Assembly: GCA_937911325.1 (NCBI GenBank)
Contig: CALDSD010000054.1
Span: 19,767-83,766, forward strand
Length of the DNA: 64,000 bases
Source of the DNA: an uncultured Neomegalonema sp.
GTDB lineage: Bacteria > Pseudomonadota > Alphaproteobacteria > Rhodobacterales > Rhodobacteraceae
Direction: 5' to 3'
A model generated the notes under the pieces. That model ran no database searches. It was not told the DNA's origin and was given only the letters and a program-made list of their open reading frames with translations. Each line of letters begins with the position of its first letter. The stretch's first letter is position 1. The position numbers and the translations under genes were made by a program. Positions 37,375-45,826 of this stretch are shown one piece after another.

Positions 37375-38152
37375 CTATCGGCCAGTCGGGAACGGCGTCG
37401 AGGCGCCGTTCCAACTTCTCTTCTACAAGCCCCTCGAAACCACAATCCCGCACGCGCTGATCCCAACGCCGAAATGTAGCCTTCCATCTCTCATGGGTCT
37501 CCGGAAGCGAAGAAGAACTGGACTCATCCGAATAGTCCATTCCGGGATACTCGCGCCGGACATACAAATTTGCTATGTATAAAGACAGGACAGGCTCTCT
37601 CCTAAAACTATATTCACAGCGAACGTAGCGATCAAAACTCATTTCAAACATTAACTTATAGTAACCTAAAGCAATATCGTAAGATACTATCAAAAAATCA
37701 AACACAAAGAACTCGTCATCCAAATTGTACCAAATATTTTCACGATTATACGCTGCCTCTAGTAAACGAGGTTCAAGGTCGATCTCGTGAATTAATTTCG
37801 CCGAAAAAACATGGGACAGCCAATCTGAAATAAAAACGGGATCGATCCGATAACGATTGTGGCTGCCTATTTGGCTACGGTCGACAAAGCACTGGTCGAT
37901 ATCCAATTCACCCAAGTTACTTAGCACCGACAAAACCGCCTCCGGCGTGGTCGGCTCACCCTCAAGCATTAGCACTTGTGAATTCAAGTAAACATCGCAA
38001 TAACCTCGGGACATAATCACAGAAGGGGCGCCAATATGATTGAGAGGACCCAGACTCATAACAACTGGTGACTGATAAAACATGACATAATGAATATAGA
38101 TGAAAGAAAACCAACCCAAAATCTTGAGAAGGATGGTCAAAGCATCGCGCAT
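37367..38152 (-). CDS. Unrecognised membrane-anchored protein in AT-rich patch
   Basis: A 261-residue protein with one N-terminal membrane helix (about 6-30, ILLKILGWFSFIYIHYVMFY) and an acidic, aromatic-rich soluble domain facing one side of the membrane. A serine run (DESSSSSLPETHERWKA) and a charged C-terminus close it. No family is recognised. The DNA is the most AT-rich long stretch of the window and uses codons such as ATA and TTA that its neighbours avoid, a sign of horizontal acquisition. ATG at 38152 follows an in-frame GTG and an AGGGACAGG site. Confidence 0.6.
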   Translation of the reverse strand: MRDALTILLKILGWFSFIYIHYVMFYQSPVVMSLGPLNHIGAPSVIMSRGYCDVYLNSQVLMLEGEPTTPEAVLSVLSNLGELDIDQCFVDRSQIGSHNRYRIDPVFISDWLSHVFSAKLIHEIDLEPRLLEAAYNRENIWYNLDDEFFVFDFLIVSYDIALGYYKLMFEMSFDRYVRCEYSFRREPVLSLYIANLYVRREYPGMDYSDESSSSSLPETHERWKATFRRWDQRVRDCGFEGLVEEKLERRLDAVPDWPIVN

Positions 38153-38237
38153 CACCTGTCCCTATCATTGGCGGAATCGCCAAAAAATAGTGATAATTCC
38201 ACAGGAACAAGTCAAGAACATCCGCGATTGGCGGGCG

Positions 38238-39065
38238 TCACGCCGCCTCGAACCTCAACGGTTGGCGATAGAATAAGGTCGCCAGCTCTCCGAACATCAC
38301 CGGATCACCGGTGGTCAGACATCGGAGCTCGCCTTGGGTGTCTTCAAATTCCGGGTGACGCTCCAGATAGCGCGCAAGCGAGGCCGCTGCGATATCCGGT
38401 TGGGAAAGCAGCTCCGTTTCCGCAGGCAAGCACGCCCGGAAGTCGTCAAACGCCAGCGGGTAATGCGTGCATCCCAAAACCGCGGCGTCAGGCGTTTCGG
38501 AAGATCGGCCGAGCGCGCGCGCGCAAGCCGCCGTCACCGAGGCGCGCGCCGCGGCGTGATCACCTCGCTCCAACGCTGAGACCAGCTCTGGCGCTGGCTC
38601 CGAAATGGCTTCGGCGTCGTGAAGCCGTTTATGCAGCTCTTCCTGAAACGCGCCTGACGCGACTGTCGCCGGCGTCGCAAAAAACAGGATCCGTCGACGC
38701 CCCGCAGGCGCCTGTCCTTTGCTCTGTGGCGTTCGCACCCAACGCGCGCCGCTGAGCGCTTCGATCATTGGCACGAACACGCCCAGCACCCGACGTTTCT
38801 GGGAGCGCGGAAGGCTGTCCTGCAAATCGCGCAGCGCCAGGGCCGAGGCAGTGTTGCAGGCGAGGATAACGAGGTCGCATCCCTGCTCGAACATCCGCTC
38901 AACCGCCGCTCGGGTCAGGCGCTGAACCTCCTCGCGCGACTTGTCGCCGTAAGGCGCGTTGGCGGTGTCGCCATAATAGAGAAAGGACTGGTTCGGCATC
39001 GCACGTCGCAGGACGCGGAGGATCGTCAGGCCGCCAAGACCACTATCAAAAACACCAATGGGCAT
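38238..39065 (-). CDS. murI: Glutamate racemase
   Basis: Supplies D-glutamate for peptidoglycan. The 275-residue protein begins IGVFDSGLGGLTILR and has YYGDTANAPYGDKS. The two catalytic cysteines appear in LACNTASALAL (about 70) and in VLGCTHYPLAF (about 200). It is a single cytosolic gene, upstream neighbour of the AT-rich patch on the same strand. Confidence 0.96.
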   Translation of the reverse strand: MPIGVFDSGLGGLTILRVLRRAMPNQSFLYYGDTANAPYGDKSREEVQRLTRAAVERMFEQGCDLVILACNTASALALRDLQDSLPRSQKRRVLGVFVPMIEALSGARWVRTPQSKGQAPAGRRRILFFATPATVASGAFQEELHKRLHDAEAISEPAPELVSALERGDHAAARASVTAACARALGRSSETPDAAVLGCTHYPLAFDDFRACLPAETELLSQPDIAAASLARYLERHPEFEDTQGELRCLTTGDPVMFGELATLFYRQPLRFEAA

Positions 39066-39129
39066 GTCTGCCTCTTACGCCGGGCATGCGGACAACAAAA
39101 GGCTCAATGGCGCGCCTGCGTCGAAGCGA

Positions 39130-40059
39130 CTAATCCCACTGCTTGCCAATTGGCGCCTTGCCCATCGGCGTCGGGCTCAGGCTGTAGACGTGATCACGCA
39201 AGAAGCCCATCAACCCTTTCGCATCGCCCTTGAAACCCGAGATCACCTCCGGATCGATCGGCTCGCCGATCATGACCTTGACCGGCTCGCCGACGCGATT
39301 GTCGAACTCGTTGATCAAAAGCGCCAACCGCAAAGTATCGGAGAGATGGCTGGCCACTTGAAAGATCCGACTGTTCTGGCCCACGAAGAACATCGGCACC
39401 ACCTGCGCTCCGGACGACTGGATCAGCTTAGCTGTGAACGTCTTCCACTCCGGGTCGAAGGCGCGGCGCTCGAACATCTTCGCCGGGGTCGCCACTGCGC
39501 CGCCCGGGAACACGCCGATGCATCCGCCGTCCTTTAGATACCGCAGCGCCGTCTTGCGCGTATCGAGATTGAGCTTCAGCGCTTCGCGCGTTTCCGCGAA
39601 ATCGATGGGCAGGATGTGCGGCTCAACTTCCGGCGCTTTCACAAACACCGAATTCGCAAGGATCTTAAAGTCGCCTCGTGTTTCGGACATGATGTGCCCA
39701 AAGGTGAGGCCGTCGAGAATTCCAAAAGGATGGTTTGCGACGCAGACGAGCGGGCCAGACCGAGGAATATTGTCGAGACCTTTTCCAGGGGTGTCGAGCG
39801 ACAGCTTGTACCGGCTGTACATCACCTCCCAAAAGCTGCGGCCCTCGGTCATTTCACGCTGGTAATCCAGCGCCATGCGGATCAGCCGCGGCCGGCCGGT
39901 GAGGTTCTCGATGCCTTTTATCAGCGTCCGTCCAGCGCGGGACTTGGCGCCCATGGCGTAGCTGATTTCTTCGGGGCTTTGCGGCCCCTCGAACGCTGAA
40001 CCGCCCGAGTGCGTTTTTGTCGTCTTAAGACCGTCAGATTGCGGTGACGGATGGCGCAT
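39130..40059 (-). CDS. Lysophospholipid acyltransferase-family protein
   Basis: A 309-residue acyltransferase of the PlsC/hemolysin-like group. The acceptor site motif is NHPFGILDG (about 109-117), the HX5D variant seen in OlsA/OlsB-like enzymes, followed by FPGGAVATP as the second conserved block. There is a weakly hydrophobic but no clear transmembrane N-terminus, so it is probably peripheral. It may act in glycerolipid or ornithine-lipid synthesis; the OlsB partner is not in the window. Confidence 0.82.
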   Translation of the reverse strand: MRHPSPQSDGLKTTKTHSGGSAFEGPQSPEEISYAMGAKSRAGRTLIKGIENLTGRPRLIRMALDYQREMTEGRSFWEVMYSRYKLSLDTPGKGLDNIPRSGPLVCVANHPFGILDGLTFGHIMSETRGDFKILANSVFVKAPEVEPHILPIDFAETREALKLNLDTRKTALRYLKDGGCIGVFPGGAVATPAKMFERRAFDPEWKTFTAKLIQSSGAQVVPMFFVGQNSRIFQVASHLSDTLRLALLINEFDNRVGEPVKVMIGEPIDPEVISGFKGDAKGLMGFLRDHVYSLSPTPMGKAPIGKQWD

Positions 40060-40328
40060 GCGTTTCCTCGTTTCGCCGCCTTCTGTCGGACGGCGCCCCT
40101 CTCAACTCCGCCGGAAAGCTCCGGCGCGTTCGCGACCGTAAACGATACGATCCAAATCGGATATCGGTTCGGAGAGGACGGGTCAAACAGGAACGCGCTT
40201 TCTGCATGTCTTCGCACACACTCGAAACCGCATGACAAGACAGGCGCGAACGCCGCCCGACCGTTGCCGCCCATCACCGTTCCGCGAACTCTTGGGCAGG
40301 CGGCCAACGCTCTCGCCATAAGCGGCTC

Positions 40329-40526
40329 TCAGCAGTGCGCCTCCTCCAACAGCCACTGAACAAAGGATGAGCGCGCATGTCGATTTGGCGGATCATTGTC
40401 GAGGTGAACAACCCAGAACCCGATCGCGTCCTCTCTCGCAACGGGGCGCACCGCGATACAGCGACCGGAGACGACGTCTTCTTGCGCAATCAGTTTTGGA
40501 ACGACAAAGCAATCATGTTGATCCAC
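40329..40526 (-). pseudogene. C-terminal remnant of a LysR-type (GcvA-like) regulator
   Basis: The last 65 codons before the stop at 40329 read like the end of a LysR effector domain: VVPKLIAQEDVVSGRCIAV, then FWVVHLDNDPPNRHARSSF and VQWLLEEA. No helix-turn-helix or upstream effector domain is found in any frame to the right, so only the tail remains. The plus-strand frame over the same bases looks like a shadow. Confidence 0.55.
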
Positions 40527-40587
40527 ATCGTGGCCTTGGGAGCCATGCTTGCCGGAACGATGTCGGCGTGACCTTCATCGCTCCGTT

Positions 40588-40773
40588 TCAGACTGCCGTC
40601 GCCTGCGTACGCCCCCTCTGGCTACGGGCGCACACCATCGAAGACGCTTGATCCACAAGAGCGGCGCTGTCCCCTATCGGAAGCGCCCGGTCGAGCGCCG
40701 GCGATCCTTCCATCGCTCGTCGAACCGCCTCGCGAGCCCGCAGTACATGCCGCTGGTTACGCAAACCGGCCGG
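40588..40773 (-). pseudogene. Short open frame, probable gene remnant, family unassigned
   Basis: About 60 in-frame codons end at a TGA at 40588-40590. The peptide contains RHVLRAREAVRRAMEGSPAL followed by LPIGDSAALVDQASS. This has coding-like composition and loosely recalls the C-terminal region of GMC-type oxidoreductases, but the likeness is too weak to name. It has no start signal and lies between the LysR and dehydrogenase remnants, transcribed in the same direction. Confidence 0.3.
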
Positions 40774-40776
40774 GCT

Positions 40777-41340
40777 TCAATCCAGCGAGAACTGGCCAAG
40801 CAGTCCGAACCGATCGGCCAAAGAGCGGATCGTTTCTTGCTCGCTTTCTGTGTAGGTTATGCCGCTTGCGCGCTGCTCACTGTGTCGGAGGGTCTCTGGC
40901 TGACCAGGCCACATGACGGCGTCAAACCCGGGACGAGGTCGGCAACCCTCGATCTTGTCTTTGATTTCCTTCGCCGCGACATCGTAGGTCGGTCGGTCGG
41001 CGAGGAATGCGAGATCAATGATCACCATGATCCAGTTGAGCTCATGCGGGGGGCCCAACGCTGCTCTCGCCATCAGCTCGGCGACAACCGCCAGGGCGCC
41101 GCCTTTCGAACCTGCGGACGGCAACATCGCCCCGCCATCATAAAAGGCTTCGGCGTCAGTGGCGTCATTGCCATGTCGATCGACGATCCAGCCGTCAGGG
41201 ACGGGCGTCTTGTTGGTTCGATGAACCAGCATCTTTCCCTGCGCCGTCGCCGCCGTCGCGAAGTCGGCGCTTGCGACTTCGCCGTCACCGATTGGGACGC
41301 CAATCGCATAGGGATTGGTGTCGTAGATCCCTTCGGCTCC
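40777..41340 (-). pseudogene. C-terminal half of an Ldh-family (malate/L-lactate-type) dehydrogenase
   Basis: Reading leftward from about 41337 to the stop at 40777, the peptide begins AEGIYDTNPYAIGVPIGDGE and continues with PVPDGWIVDRHGNDATDAEA and FYDGGAMLPSAGSKGGALAV. These match the NAD-binding and C-terminal blocks of the YlbC/YiaK-type Ldh family, usually about 330-350 residues. Roughly the first 150 residues, with the catalytic histidine region, are missing. The frame to the right of the junction has no family similarity. Confidence 0.75.
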
Positions 41341-41741
41341 GCAAACAACTCGAGACGATCGCCGTAGCGGAGGCGACGGAGCACATCGACAAAGCGACGA
41401 TCCGGCGGCTCGAAGAGCTCAACGCCGAGATCGCGTTTCTGGGTGGCGGCGAACAACTCAGCCGCATCAATGAACTCGACCGGGAGTTTCACCATCTGGT
41501 TTTTGCCGCCGCGCAGGACGAACCGCGGCTGGCGTCCATCGAGTTCACACGAAACGCCTTCGCGTTCTATGCGCTTTGGCGCGACAGCGCCCGCGTGGCT
41601 GCGTCGGTCAAAGAGCACAACGCCATTCTTCGCGCCCTCGACAAACGGGATGCAGACGCCGCGGCCAAGGCGCACGGACGGCATTTGGACAGCGGTCTAA
41701 AGGCGGCTCTTCGGACTTTGAAGACCAAGGCCATGAGCTGA
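41331..41741 (+). pseudogene. FCD effector-domain remnant of a GntR/FadR-type regulator
   Basis: From about 41331 the plus frame reads LRLRKQLETIAVAEATEHID, then ATIRRLEELNAEIAFL, FHHLVFAAAQDEPRLASI and EHNAILRALDKRDADAAAK, which is an FCD domain of the FadR subfamily up to a natural stop at 41741. The winged-helix DNA-binding domain is absent; upstream codons are the antisense of the dehydrogenase remnant. The two remnants meet within about 20 bp, as if one deletion removed both 5' halves and the shared promoter. Confidence 0.75.
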
Positions 41742-41824
41742 CGCTTCGACACTCGGTCAGCGGCAGGCATCCGCCGCGGCTTGGACCGCGTCCGGCGCCG
41801 CACAGCACTTGAACGAGCGCATCC

Positions 41825-41864
41825 AAAAAAAGTACGGCGCTCCCGCAGAACGGAACCGCCGTAC
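41825..41864 (-). terminator. Intrinsic terminator of the rplM-rpsI operon
   Basis: On the minus strand GTACGGCG (41864-41857) pairs with CGCCGTAC (41839-41832) across a 17-nt loop and is followed by seven T residues. It lies 31 nt beyond the rpsI stop. Confidence 0.9.
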
Positions 41865-41894
41865 AAATTGGTGATTTTCCGGTGATCTTGTCGC

Positions 41895-42425
41895 TTAACG
41901 CTTCGAGAACTGGAAGCTCCGGCGCGCTTTGCGTTTGCCGTACTTTTTCCGCTCCACGACACGGCTGTCGCGTGTGAGGAAGCCAGCGCTCTTCAACGAC
42001 GGACGCAGGGTCGGATCGTAAAGCGACAGCGCCTTCGAAATGCCGTGCTTCACTGCGCCAGCCTGGCCCGACAGGCCACCGCCGGTGACCGTGCACAGCA
42101 CATCGAATTGACCATCGACATTGGCCACCTCGAAGGGTTGGCGCACGACCATTTGAAGCACAGGGCGCGCGAAGTACTCGTTCACGTCCTTGTTCTTGCC
42201 GGCCGAGACACGGACCTGGATCTTGCCGGAACCCGGCATGACCCACACTCTCGCCACAGCGTCTTTCCGCTTTCCGGTGGCGTAAGCGCGACCGTACTCG
42301 TCCCGCACAGGTTCGCGATTGACTGTTTCATCCGGAGCGGCCGCGACAGCGTCTGCGGCGACGGCGTCCTTCAGCGCGTCGAGAGACTTTACGTCAGTCG
42401 CGGCGTCGGTGGTTTCTTCTGCCAT
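41895..42425 (-). CDS. rpsI: Ribosomal protein S9
   Basis: Small-subunit protein whose C-terminal tail reaches the P-site tRNA. The 176-residue protein has the core [48 protein letters not shown] and the basic end [17 protein letters not shown]. The first 45 or so residues are an acidic, Ala/Asp-rich extension not found in the 130-residue E. coli protein; alphaproteobacterial S9 proteins often carry such an extension. It is 29 nt downstream of rplM. Confidence 0.97.
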   Translation of the reverse strand: MAEETTDAATDVKSLDALKDAVAADAVAAAPDETVNREPVRDEYGRAYATGKRKDAVARVWVMPGSGKIQVRVSAGKNKDVNEYFARPVLQMVVRQPFEVANVDGQFDVLCTVTGGGLSGQAGAVKHGISKALSLYDPTLRPSLKSAGFLTRDSRVVERKKYGKRKARRSFQFSKR

Positions 42426-42454
42426 AATCAGGTTTGTCCTTAACCGCGGCGCTC

Positions 42455-42922
42455 TTACGAGCGGGTGTTCTTGGTGTTCATCGACTTGACGTCGAAGACT
42501 TCAGGTTGCTGCGCTTCGTGCGGGTGCTCGGACCCAGCGTAAACGCGCAAGTTCGTCAGTTGCTGACGGGTGAGCGGACCACCCGGCATCATCCGTTTAA
42601 CCGCCCGGAAAACGAGCCGTTCCGGATGCGCGCTTTCAAGCGTTTGACGCGCGGTGCGCGACTTGATCCCACCCGGGTAGCCGGTGTGCCAGTGGAACAC
42701 CATCTGCTCGCGCTTGCGGCCCGTCAGTTGAACCTTGTCGGCGTTCACAACGATAACGTTGTCGCCGCAGTCCATGTGGGGGGTGAATGTGGGCTTGTGC
42801 TTGCCGCGGAGCCGCGCTGCGATCAACGAGGCCAGGCGCCCCAGGACGACGCCCTCGGCGTCGACGATGATCCACTTTTTGCCTGCCGCAGCCTGCTCAT
42901 GATTGGCGGAGTAGGTTTTCAT
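42455..42922 (-). CDS. rplM: Ribosomal protein L13
   Basis: Large-subunit assembly protein of 155 residues. [54 protein letters not shown] and [20 protein letters not shown] are diagnostic. It is the first gene of the rplM-rpsI operon. The region to its right (42923-43108) is the leader and contains a long AT-rich palindrome. Confidence 0.97.
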   Translation of the reverse strand: MKTYSANHEQAAAGKKWIIVDAEGVVLGRLASLIAARLRGKHKPTFTPHMDCGDNVIVVNADKVQLTGRKREQMVFHWHTGYPGGIKSRTARQTLESAHPERLVFRAVKRMMPGGPLTRQQLTNLRVYAGSEHPHEAQQPEVFDVKSMNTKNTRS

Positions 42923-43053
42923 CGGTTCTCGAGACCTTGCATATTCGACAGCGAGCTGACGCCCCTGCGCAAAACAACGAAACGCGCCCCGAAAGACGCG
43001 TCGACAGCAGAGGTCTACCGAAACTCATGCAGACAATCAAGGCCAATATGGTG

Positions 43054-43072
43054 GAATTTCTTCAAGAAATTC
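43054..43072. promoter_or_regulatory. Perfect 9-bp-arm palindrome between the thioesterase and rplM
   Basis: GAATTTCTT (43054-43062), C, AAGAAATTC (43064-43072). It is AT-rich in a GC-rich background, lies 36 nt after the thioesterase stop and about 130 nt before rplM on the minus strand. No T-run follows in the transcript direction, so an operator or processing site is as likely as a terminator. Confidence 0.6.
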
Positions 43073-43108
43073 AATGATCTTTGTTTGTGGTAATAGAATA
43101 CCCCAAGT

Positions 43109-43537
43109 TCACCCGGTGGATTTCGGTGGGATCGCATAGGTGCACGTGGCGTGCGCCACCGGATCGGGCTTGCCGTCCGACCACAGCGTGACGTCGCCAA
43201 CCGAAAGCGTCCGCCCCAGCTTGAGGATCCGCGCCTCTGCGATCATGTCCGCCAGCGCTGGCTTGCGCATGAAGTTGATGTTGAGGTTGGTCGTCACCGT
43301 GAGGGGTTCGCGCCCAATCATCCCAAGGGTCGCCGCATAGAAGGCGACATCCGCGAGCGCGAACATCGCCGGTCCGGAGACCGTCCCGCCAGGACGCAGA
43401 TGTCGCTCAGCGATCGGCATGCGCATCCGCGAGCGCATCGACGACAGCTCTTCGACGACGAACTGCCCCCGAACCTGCGGAAAGACGTCATCCAGAAACT
43501 CTGAGAGTTCTCTCTCGGTCAGGACCGGCTGTTGCAT
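43109..43537 (-). CDS. PaaI-type acyl-CoA thioesterase (hotdog fold)
   Basis: A 142-residue hotdog-fold protein. The segment RHLRPGGTVSGPAMFALADVAFYAA carries the Asp/Ala helix at the active site, here GPAMFALADVAFYA, and TTNLNINFMRKPA matches the substrate strand. It probably hydrolyses a small acyl-CoA. ATG at 43537 follows AGGGAAG. It is divergent from the enoyl-CoA hydratase-like gene by about 107 bp, which suggests linked acyl-CoA metabolism. Confidence 0.85.
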   Translation of the reverse strand: MQQPVLTERELSEFLDDVFPQVRGQFVVEELSSMRSRMRMPIAERHLRPGGTVSGPAMFALADVAFYAATLGMIGREPLTVTTNLNINFMRKPALADMIAEARILKLGRTLSVGDVTLWSDGKPDPVAHATCTYAIPPKSTG

Positions 43538-43644
43538 CGCGCTTCCCTGTCTGCTCAAGCATTTCTTTGTGATTTCAGCTGCGCAGGCTATTCCCTCCAT
43601 CAGCAAATCAAAAGCCGCAAGGCCTCAGCCCAAATGGAGACACG

Positions 43645-44457
43645 ATGCCGGATGGAAATACAGTCGCCGCTGCGCCAGTCCTGCTGCGGGAAACGGAAGA
43701 CCGGATCGCCACGCTCACGCTGAACCGACCCAACCAGCTCAACGCGCTCTCTGAAGAGCTGATCGACGCGTTGCAAAGCGAGCTCGACCAGATCGCTGCC
43801 GACCGCGAGGTCAAGGTCGTGATCGTTCGGGGCGCTGGGCGCGCCTTTTGCGCCGGACACGATCTGAAGGAGATGACCGCGGCCCGCGGACGGGGTGACG
43901 ATCTGGCCTATTTCACCAACCTGTTCGCCAAATGCGCGAAGATGATGACCAGCATTGTCCGTTTGCCCCAACCGGTGATCGCCGAAGTGGACGGCCTCGC
44001 CACCGCGGCCGGGTGCCAGCTTGTCGCCAGCTGCGATATGGCCGTCGCCGCCCGACGCGCCCAGTTCGGCGTGAATGGCGTGAATATCGGTCTGTTCTGC
44101 TCCACTCCGATGGTGGCGCGCAGCCGAAACATCCCGCGCAAGCATGCGTTCGAAATGCTGACCACCGGCGACTTCATCGATGCGGAGCGGGCGCAGGCTC
44201 TCGGGCTCGTCAATCGGTTGGCGCGTGTCGAAACACTGCATAACGACACATGGCAACTTGCGTTGACCGTGGCCTCGAAACTCGGATCCGCCGTGAAGAT
44301 CGGCAAAGAGGCCTATTACCGCCAACTCGAAATGCCGCTCGACGAGGCCTACGCCTACACGGGTCGGGTGATGGCCGAGAACATGGTTGCGAAGGACACG
44401 GTCGAAGGCGTGACGGCTTTTGTCGAGAAACGCGAGCCGGACTGGTCCGACGACTGA
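43645..44457 (+). CDS. Enoyl-CoA hydratase/isomerase-family protein lacking both catalytic Glu positions
   Basis: A 270-residue crotonase-fold protein. The oxyanion-hole and CoA blocks GAGRAFCAGHDLKEM and ATAAGCQLVASCDMAVAA are clear. In classical hydratases the second block reads GGGCELA with a catalytic Glu; here Gln replaces it. The second Glu region (usually PEILLGTIPG) reads GVNIGLFCSTP. This pattern matches the ECHDC3-like subgroup, whose reaction is uncertain. It may hydrate, isomerise or cleave another acyl-CoA. The start has no strong Shine-Dalgarno sequence. Confidence 0.88.
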   Translation: MPDGNTVAAAPVLLRETEDRIATLTLNRPNQLNALSEELIDALQSELDQIAADREVKVVIVRGAGRAFCAGHDLKEMTAARGRGDDLAYFTNLFAKCAKMMTSIVRLPQPVIAEVDGLATAAGCQLVASCDMAVAARRAQFGVNGVNIGLFCSTPMVARSRNIPRKHAFEMLTTGDFIDAERAQALGLVNRLARVETLHNDTWQLALTVASKLGSAVKIGKEAYYRQLEMPLDEAYAYTGRVMAENMVAKDTVEGVTAFVEKREPDWSDD

Positions 44458-44555
44458 GCGCATCGGTCGCAATTCACTCCGCCGGACCAAGCGCTAGTTG
44501 GCGTCCCGCAGGACGATGCGTCCTGCGATGAGGTCGAACACGCGGTCCCAAGGTG

Positions 44556-45326
44556 ATGAGCAGCCTGAGCCTGAAAAATCTCGACTGGAGGCGCGCCGCC
44601 CTCGCCCTCGTCTACGGCGGCGTATGCCACGGCGTGTTCGCGATCGGCGTCGGCGCCATGATCGCCGCCATGTATTTCGGCATGAGCCGGTCGCTGGGCC
44701 CGCTTGAGCCGCCATGGAGCTGGGCGCCCAACGTCCTCTTGCTCATGCAGTTTCCACTGCTTCACTCGTTTCTGCTGACAGAGCGCGGCCGCGGATGGCT
44801 GACGGCTTTGGCGCCGCACGCCCTCGCACGCGACCTCGCGTCCACGACATACGCGACGATCGCCGCTTTTCAGGTGTTTTTGTTGTTCGCGCTTTGGTCG
44901 CCGTCGGGCGTCATCTGGTGGGAGGCGGAAGGCGCTTCCTTCTACGCTTTGACAGCGGCTTACTGCGTCGCTTGGGCCCTGTTGATGAAGTCGATGCTCG
45001 ATGCGGGGATCGAGCTTCAGAGCGGTCTGTTGGGATGGTGGGCGGTGCTGCGGGGCGTCGCGCCACGCTACCCGGACATGCCGACGACCGGTCTCTTCCG
45101 GTACACGCGGCAGCCGATCTACGTAACGTTCGCCCTGACCCTTTGGACTGTCCCGGTCTGGACGCCTGATCAGCTCGCCGTTGCGATCACTCTCACCGGT
45201 TACTGCTTGGTCGGCCCGCTCTTCAAAGAAAGACGGTTCCAACGTCTCTTTGGCGAAAGGTTCGACGCGTATCGCGCGACAGTGCCGTACTGGTTGCCAA
45301 TCGGGACCGTTCGGAAACCGAAGTGA
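44556..45326 (+). CDS. Membrane methyltransferase-family protein (isoprenylcysteine/PE methyltransferase-like)
   Basis: A 256-residue protein with about six hydrophobic helices. The C-terminal block TTGLFRYTRQPIYVTFAL and ERRFQRLFGERFDAY is the SAM-binding signature of the ICMT/PEMT superfamily (GLFRYTRQPIY equals the RHP-type motif, with Arg-Gln-Pro in place of Arg-His-Pro). The substrate is unknown; lipids or a membrane thiol are possible. ATG at 44556 is preceded directly by GTG, so the start may be 44553. Confidence 0.78.
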   Translation: MSSLSLKNLDWRRAALALVYGGVCHGVFAIGVGAMIAAMYFGMSRSLGPLEPPWSWAPNVLLLMQFPLLHSFLLTERGRGWLTALAPHALARDLASTTYATIAAFQVFLLFALWSPSGVIWWEAEGASFYALTAAYCVAWALLMKSMLDAGIELQSGLLGWWAVLRGVAPRYPDMPTTGLFRYTRQPIYVTFALTLWTVPVWTPDQLAVAITLTGYCLVGPLFKERRFQRLFGERFDAYRATVPYWLPIGTVRKPK

Positions 45327-45342
45327 CCGCACCAGCTGCGAC

Positions 45343-45825
45343 TCACAGCGGTTTCGAAAGATAACGAACCGACTTGCCGCGTCCGATTAACCGCGCCTCG
45401 CCGACTTTCTCAAAGCCGAGCGCCTCGTGAAAAGCGTCTGAACCGGGATTGGGCGGGTCCGAATTGACCTCGCAACCGACATGCGCATGACCGAGTGCGC
45501 GCGCGACGTCGAACAGGTCTTCATAGAGTGTTTTAGCCAGTCCCCGACGCCGGTGGGTCGCGGCCACGACGATCCGATCGACGTAGAGGAACCGATCGTA
45601 GCGCTCACGGAACCAAAGAAAGTTCGGGCTGTCATAGTCGGCGGTTTGATCAAAGACGAGAAGGAAGGCGCCCGGCGCGTCGACGCAGCGCGCATAGGCC
45701 GCCTCCTCGACCATGCGCGAGAGGCTGGCGCGCGTGAGGTCGGAGGTTTCAGCGACATGCGCCTGGTTCAACGCGAGCACCCAGTCGAGATCGGCGTCCT
45801 CTATCGGATGGGGCGCTTCACTCAT
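45343..45825 (-). CDS. GNAT-family N-acetyltransferase
   Basis: A 160-residue acetyltransferase. The acetyl-CoA loop THRRRGLAKTLYEDLF (about 90-105) and the C-terminal DAFHEALGFEKVGEAR are typical. It begins 1 nt after the ctaA stop on the same strand, so both are probably co-transcribed. Substrate unknown. Confidence 0.85.
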   Translation of the reverse strand: MSEAPHPIEDADLDWVLALNQAHVAETSDLTRASLSRMVEEAAYARCVDAPGAFLLVFDQTADYDSPNFLWFRERYDRFLYVDRIVVAATHRRRGLAKTLYEDLFDVARALGHAHVGCEVNSDPPNPGSDAFHEALGFEKVGEARLIGRGKSVRYLSKPL

Positions 45826-45826
45826 C

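Noticed and set aside
40377..40571. Plus-strand 64-codon frame with a hydrophobic end
   Set aside because: It overlaps the LysR-like remnant on the opposite strand, which has the better family pattern; no ribosome site is seen.
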